Shown: piece by piece, positions 6,046 to 9,999 of the stretch
Position numbering within the stretch: position 1 is the first letter of the stretch
How the letters are laid out: each line of letters begins with the position of its first letter
NCBI GenBank assembly: GCA_012511245.1
Contig: JAAZGM010000344.1
Coordinates: forward strand, 1-9,999
DNA length: 9,999 nt
Origin: Methanomicrobiales archaeon
Lineage (GTDB): Archaea; Halobacteriota; Methanomicrobia; Methanomicrobiales; Methanoculleaceae
Direction: 5' to 3'
Position numbers and translations under genes: made by a program
The notes under the pieces: model-generated
Databases searched by the model: none
Seen by the model: only the letters and a program-made list of their open reading frames with translations
What the model was told of the DNA's origin: nothing

Positions 6046-7265
6046 TCCTCGGGAAGTTGATCGATTACCTGAAGGTCTCAGCCCACCAGGTCGCCCGGAA
6101 ACGGACGCGCGTCTTCCTCACCGCCCTCGGTATAGCGATCGGGGTTGCGGCCGTCGTCGGAACCGTCGCCCTCGGCGAAGGCGTCCGCTACCAGGCGGTG
6201 GAGGCGATCAAGGATCAGTCCGACCTCACGCTCATCGAGGCGACCGCAGATATACGCGAAGGCGCGATCCAGTTCATCACACCGGCAAAGATCGACGAAC
6301 TCGGCGCAATTTCTCACGTGGAAGCATCTTCGGCGGTGGTCAGGGAGGCATACACCACAAAACGGCAGACCTACCTCGAGGTCGTGGGGATCGATCCGGG
6401 GGGGATCGAAGGCGTGATCCAGCCAGAATTCCTGAGGGGGGAGAACCTTGAGCCAGGCTCCCGGCAGGCGGTGCTCGGGCACGACGTCGCCGAGACGCTC
6501 CAGCGCTACGAAGGTGTCCGGTTCGGCGATACCATCCCGATCCTGGTCCGGCGCTACGATGATGACGGCATGCCGGTCGATGAAGAGGTGCAGTTCACCC
6601 TGGTCGGCGTGCTCCAGGAGCGGGACGATGCGTTCGACCAGGTGATGCTGATCGACCGCGGGGTCGCGCAGGGCCTGCGCGGGGACGAGACGGCGTTCGA
6701 CGGCGTCCTGATCCGGGTCGATCAGCCTGAGGAGGTCTTCGGCGTCGTGGACGGCGTCAAGGATCTCGGCCTCACCGCGAAGGGCGCGTTCCAGCAGATC
6801 GAGTCGGTGAACCGGTTGATGGACGTCGTCGTCCTCATCCTGGCGTTCTTTGCCGGGGTCTCCCTGATCGTGGGGGTGCTGATGATCGTCAACACGATGG
6901 TCACATCGGTCTTCGAGCGGACGCGGGAGATCGGGATCACCATGGCCATCGGGGCCTCCCCGGCGGACGTCATCTACCTCATCCTCGCTGAGTGTTTCTA
7001 CATCGGATTGATCGGGGGCGTGCTCGGCGATCTTCTGGGCATCGCATTCACGGGTGTTATCAATACGTTCGGAAAGGCGTTCATCATCGCCCAGCTCGGC
7101 GACACGTTCTCTACGTTTGCCGAGGGCGACATCACCCTGATCACACCTGAAATTCTCGCGATCGGGATGGTGATCGCGATCGTTCTCTCTCTGGCATCGG
7201 GCCTCTACCCGGCGTTGAAGGCAGCGCACCTCAACCCGGTGACGGCGATACGGACGGGGGTATGA
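6042..7265 (+). CDS. MacB/FtsX-type ABC transporter permease
   Basis: Membrane subunit of 407 residues that pairs with the upstream ATPase. The layout is that of the MacB/LolC family. The N-terminus is cytoplasmic (ARKRTR) and is followed by a first helix at about 24-46. A large extracytoplasmic MacB_PCD-like domain covers about 47-258. Three more helices form the FtsX domain (about 262-287, 309-340 and 372-396). The conserved cytoplasmic loop RTREIGITMAIGAS is at residues 293-306, and the family end SGLYPALKAAHLNPVTAIR is present. Length is close to LolC and MacB-like single permeases. Translation begins at ATG 6042, overlapping the ATPase stop as ATGA. In bacteria such permeases move lipoproteins, peptides or mechanical force; they need an adaptor (MacA) or acceptor (LolA), and neither is encoded here. 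The flanking DUF3344 proteins are likely clients or partners by gene order only. Confidence 0.95.
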   Translation: MILGKLIDYLKVSAHQVARKRTRVFLTALGIAIGVAAVVGTVALGEGVRYQAVEAIKDQSDLTLIEATADIREGAIQFITPAKIDELGAISHVEASSAVVREAYTTKRQTYLEVVGIDPGGIEGVIQPEFLRGENLEPGSRQAVLGHDVAETLQRYEGVRFGDTIPILVRRYDDDGMPVDEEVQFTLVGVLQERDDAFDQVMLIDRGVAQGLRGDETAFDGVLIRVDQPEEVFGVVDGVKDLGLTAKGAFQQIESVNRLMDVVVLILAFFAGVSLIVGVLMIVNTMVTSVFERTREIGITMAIGASPADVIYLILAECFYIGLIGGVLGDLLGIAFTGVINTFGKAFIIAQLGDTFSTFAEGDITLITPEILAIGMVIAIVLSLASGLYPALKAAHLNPVTAIRTGV

Positions 7266-7268
7266 ACG

Positions 7269-9999
7269 ATGGAAATCAATAGACCGTATATCACAGGAAT
7301 TGTACTATCTCTTATGCTGCTCGTCCTGGTGCCCGCACCTGCGGCGGCCGATCAGTACGTGGGCGGCATCCCGCTGGAGACGGTGCAAAGCGGCGTCGTC
7401 TCCGGCGGGCTGTGGCACGATTCGTTCGTGGGAACCGCGCCGGTGCGCGAGGCAACGAAGCAGTACTCGCTCCCCGACTACACGGAGATCAAGTGGGCGC
7501 GCCTCTACGTTGCGGTCTACTGCGGTCACATGCAGAACAACTACGAGCACCGGGCGACCGTGAGGTTCAACGGCGGATCGGGGATGCAGATGCTCGGTGT
7601 CGAGGAACTCCGGAAGTCGTACTCCTTTCCGGCTAACGGCGGGGCCGGGCCGGTCTGGGTAAACAACCACTGCAACCGGGTGACGAGCGATTACCTGATG
7701 TGGTACGACGTGACCAAACGGATCACCGGCAAGAACCTGGTCGCCGAGGTGAAGGTGGACCAGCCGGAAGGGTATACAGGGACCCTGGACGGGAGGATCA
7801 AACTCGTCACGCTGGTCGTCGCCTACGACGACGGCGACGGCGACGAGGTCTACTACTGGGTGAACCAGGGGCACGACGTCCACTCCTACTACGTCGAAGA
7901 GTATGTCGGCGAGACCTTCATCGGCGAGACGACATTCGATACTGAGGATCTCCCGGAAGACGATGAACGCATCCCCTCCGCCGAGTTTTCAGCCATCTAC
8001 ATGGCAAGCCAGGTCGGGGAGTTCACATTCAACACCGAACTGCTCGACGCCAATGATCCGCAGGGCGCCCACTCAGGCTACCAGACGTGGGACGTCTCCG
8101 ATCTCATGGAGCCCGGGACGACGAGCACGTTCACATACACCCGCGACCTCGGCATTGCCGGAAGCGACGAGAACTTCCAGGGTGCGTTCTTCAAGATACC
8201 GCTCACGCTCCTCTCGGTTCACTATCCCGAGGAGGAAGTCGGGTCGATCAAGGTGACCTCGGTGCCCGCCGGTGCAGCGATCTTCCTCGACGACGAACCG
8301 ACCCAGTGGACGACGAACACGACGATCCCCGGCGTCTCCGCCGGCGATCACTCGGTCCGGGTCGAAATGGACTGTTACTGTATGTCCGACGACCTGTGGG
8401 TCACGGTGACCAAAGGGGCGAACACAACAGCTCATTTTGATCTCGAACCGATAACAGGCGGCATCGAGGTGACGAGCGAACCATCCGGGGCCTGGGTCTA
8501 TCTCAACGGGGAGAACATGTCGGTTGTTACCCCGGCGACGCTGGAGAACCTGATCATAGGTGACTACACAGTCGAGGTGAGGGCGGAGGGACGCGAAGAC
8601 TACCGGACGGTTACGGTCAGTGAAGGGGAGACGACTCTCGCCCACCTCACGTTCGAGACCGCCGGCGGTTCCGATGGAGGGATTCCCGACTACGGCTACA
8701 CCGGAAAGGAGTTTGATATCGCCGTCTCAGGCACCCTCCACGGGAACCTGACCTACTACGAGTTCAGCGATTACACCGGGTTCATCCATGCCGGGGAGAG
8801 CAGGGAGTTTGCGATCAACGTTCCTGCTCCTGCAAATGGCACGGTCGCATACGCGCGGCTCTACATCTATACCACCTGGGGGCACGATGAGAAGAGAAAA
8901 GAGGGCACCCCGGTCAGGATCGGCCTCACGGTCGACGGAAAGAATTTCATAGCCGACAGGGTCTATAACGACCGAAAAGACGAGGGGATCTACAACTATC
9001 TGCTTGAAACGCACGCGTTCAACGTCACCGACGCTCCGGGCGGCATCGCCGGCGAACATGTCGTGAAACTGACGAACGACGGGAGGAAAGACGATGTCTT
9101 TGCAACCTACGGCGTCGGCCTTCTGGTTGTCACCGAAGATCCTGCCGAACCGGAGATGACCTACTGGATCGCGGAGGGGTCGGATACGCTCTATGCCAAC
9201 CCGGATTTCGGGACGACGTCCGACGATTGTATCACAACAGCGGGCTTCAACGAGTTTATTGACCTCTCCGAGACCACTAAGGCGCGCATCATCCTGGTCG
9301 CCACGGCCGGTTCGGGGATGGACGACGACGAGCACTGGATCTACTTCAACGATGGCGAGTGGTTCAACCTGCTCACCGCAGGCTCTTCGGCGATCAGCGT
9401 GGCCGATCTGGACGTGAGACAGTTCCTCCGCGGGTCGGGGAACGAGGCGGGGATCCAGAGCCTCATCACCACCACGAAGGGGGACTATATGGAGAACCGA
9501 GCCCTCATCCTCGCTGTCTGGAAGGGCACCCCGCCTGAGGGCTACGAGGCAAACACCACGTCCACGACAGGTACACCCGGGACGTCGGCGATATCGACAG
9601 GATCGCGGTTCACCCTCAACTCGACGAACGGGCGGATCGAGGCCACGCGCCTCGTCGCCGACGGCGGGGCCGTCCAGGTATACATCCCCGAGGGTGCGGT
9701 GATCACCGAAGGCGCCGGCTTCGTCCAGGTGCTGACACTGCAGAGGCTTTTACCCGGCGATGCGGTGGGTGCCGACCCGGCCTACGTGATCGGCAGCGAA
9801 ACCATGGAGAGCGACCTCCCCCTCAGGCTGGTCGTCGCTGTGAGCGAACCGGGGGGCACGATCGCCAGGTACGACCGCTCTTCCGACACCTGGCGGCCGC
9901 TGGAGACGAAGAACGATGTGGCGGGCAGTGTCTCGACAACGATCCGGCAGGGTGGCATCTACGCGGTCCGGTACGGTGAGACCGGCGAATCCGCCCCAG
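7269..9999 (+). CDS. Large secreted DUF3344-PEGA-PEGA-DUF3344 protein (partial, runs off right edge)
   Basis: At least 910 codons are open to the window end; I translated it by hand and found no stop. Residues 1-27 are a signal peptide (MEINRPYITG, hydrophobic core, PAPAAA). About 30-318 form a DUF3344 domain (WARLYVAVYCGH, YYWVNQGHDV). Residues 325-393 and 397-463 are two PEGA beta domains (IKVTSVPAGAAIFLDD and IEVTSEPSGAWVYLNG starts). About 475-755 form a second DUF3344 domain (ARLYIYTTWGHD, TYWIAEGSDTLYAN). A Thr/Ser/Gly linker at about 756-778 leads to a beta-rich domain, including VQVYIPEGAVITEG and the ending GGIYAVRYG. PEGA domains often lie in surface proteins. A C-terminal anchor may follow beyond the edge. 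The start at 7269 is four bases after the permease stop, with a G-rich sequence at 7256-7260 as weak ribosome site. An ATG at 7262 gives only six codons. Confidence 0.9.
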   Translation, partial: MEINRPYITGIVLSLMLLVLVPAPAAADQYVGGIPLETVQSGVVSGGLWHDSFVGTAPVREATKQYSLPDYTEIKWARLYVAVYCGHMQNNYEHRATVRFNGGSGMQMLGVEELRKSYSFPANGGAGPVWVNNHCNRVTSDYLMWYDVTKRITGKNLVAEVKVDQPEGYTGTLDGRIKLVTLVVAYDDGDGDEVYYWVNQGHDVHSYYVEEYVGETFIGETTFDTEDLPEDDERIPSAEFSAIYMASQVGEFTFNTELLDANDPQGAHSGYQTWDVSDLMEPGTTSTFTYTRDLGIAGSDENFQGAFFKIPLTLLSVHYPEEEVGSIKVTSVPAGAAIFLDDEPTQWTTNTTIPGVSAGDHSVRVEMDCYCMSDDLWVTVTKGANTTAHFDLEPITGGIEVTSEPSGAWVYLNGENMSVVTPATLENLIIGDYTVEVRAEGREDYRTVTVSEGETTLAHLTFETAGGSDGGIPDYGYTGKEFDIAVSGTLHGNLTYYEFSDYTGFIHAGESREFAINVPAPANGTVAYARLYIYTTWGHDEKRKEGTPVRIGLTVDGKNFIADRVYNDRKDEGIYNYLLETHAFNVTDAPGGIAGEHVVKLTNDGRKDDVFATYGVGLLVVTEDPAEPEMTYWIAEGSDTLYANPDFGTTSDDCITTAGFNEFIDLSETTKARIILVATAGSGMDDDEHWIYFNDGEWFNLLTAGSSAISVADLDVRQFLRGSGNEAGIQSLITTTKGDYMENRALILAVWKGTPPEGYEANTTSTTGTPGTSAISTGSRFTLNSTNGRIEATRLVADGGAVQVYIPEGAVITEGAGFVQVLTLQRLLPGDAVGADPAYVIGSETMESDLPLRLVVAVSEPGGTIARYDRSSDTWRPLETKNDVAGSVSTTIRQGGIYAVRYGETGESAP

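Noticed and set aside
6078..7229. Minus-strand open frame opposite the permease gene
   Set aside because: The product is extremely rich in D, H, R and E with no hydrophobic core, as expected of the antisense of a membrane protein gene.
7262..7282. Six-codon minigene (ATGA overlap with the permease stop)
   Set aside because: It codes for only six residues and ends inside the next gene; the ATG at 7269 leads straight into a signal peptide. It could be a coupling device but nothing more supports it.
1..9999. CRISPR arrays, tRNA or rRNA genes, insertion sequences
   Set aside because: No spaced repeats, tRNA-like or rRNA segments, transposase motifs or terminal inverted repeats were seen in the window.

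Overview
The window looks like chromosomal DNA of a methanogenic archaeon, most likely of the Methanomicrobiales and resembling Methanoculleus. The reasons are high-GC coding DNA split by an AT-rich intergenic spacer, archaeal TATA-like promoters with almost no 5' leader, a PGF-CTERM-type surface protein, an EF-hand-tagged metal-chelate binding protein, and several secreted DUF3344/CARDB/PEGA proteins. The genus is an inference; no rRNA or other marker gene is present.

Left part (1-2207, minus strand): an operon read leftwards off the window. It starts with a small secreted protein with a C-terminal PGF-type anchor. A metal-chelate (iron/cobalamin-type) ABC substrate-binding protein follows, carrying an N-terminal EF-hand loop. 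Last is the first part of a FecCD/BtuC-type permease. Both junctions are ATGA stop/start overlaps, so translation is probably coupled. The cognate ATPase would be expected beyond the left edge.

Middle (2208-2632): a 425-base divergent intergenic region. AT-rich promoter DNA lies on both sides of a GC-rich, hairpin-rich island (about 2336-2550) with no convincing coding potential. It may encode a small structured RNA.

Right part (2633 to beyond 9999, plus strand): a compact five-gene operon. In order it encodes a DUF3344-CARDB surface protein with an odd internal membrane hairpin, a soluble secreted DUF3344 protein, a LolD/MacB-type ABC ATPase, a MacB/FtsX-type four-helix permease, and a very large secreted protein (DUF3344-PEGA-PEGA-DUF3344-beta domain) that runs off the right edge. 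Gene spacing is from -14 to +4 bases. The ATPase and permease resemble mechanotransmission ABC systems, but no MacA-like adaptor is present. The DUF3344 proteins are the obvious candidates for partner or client. This is the least explained system in the window.
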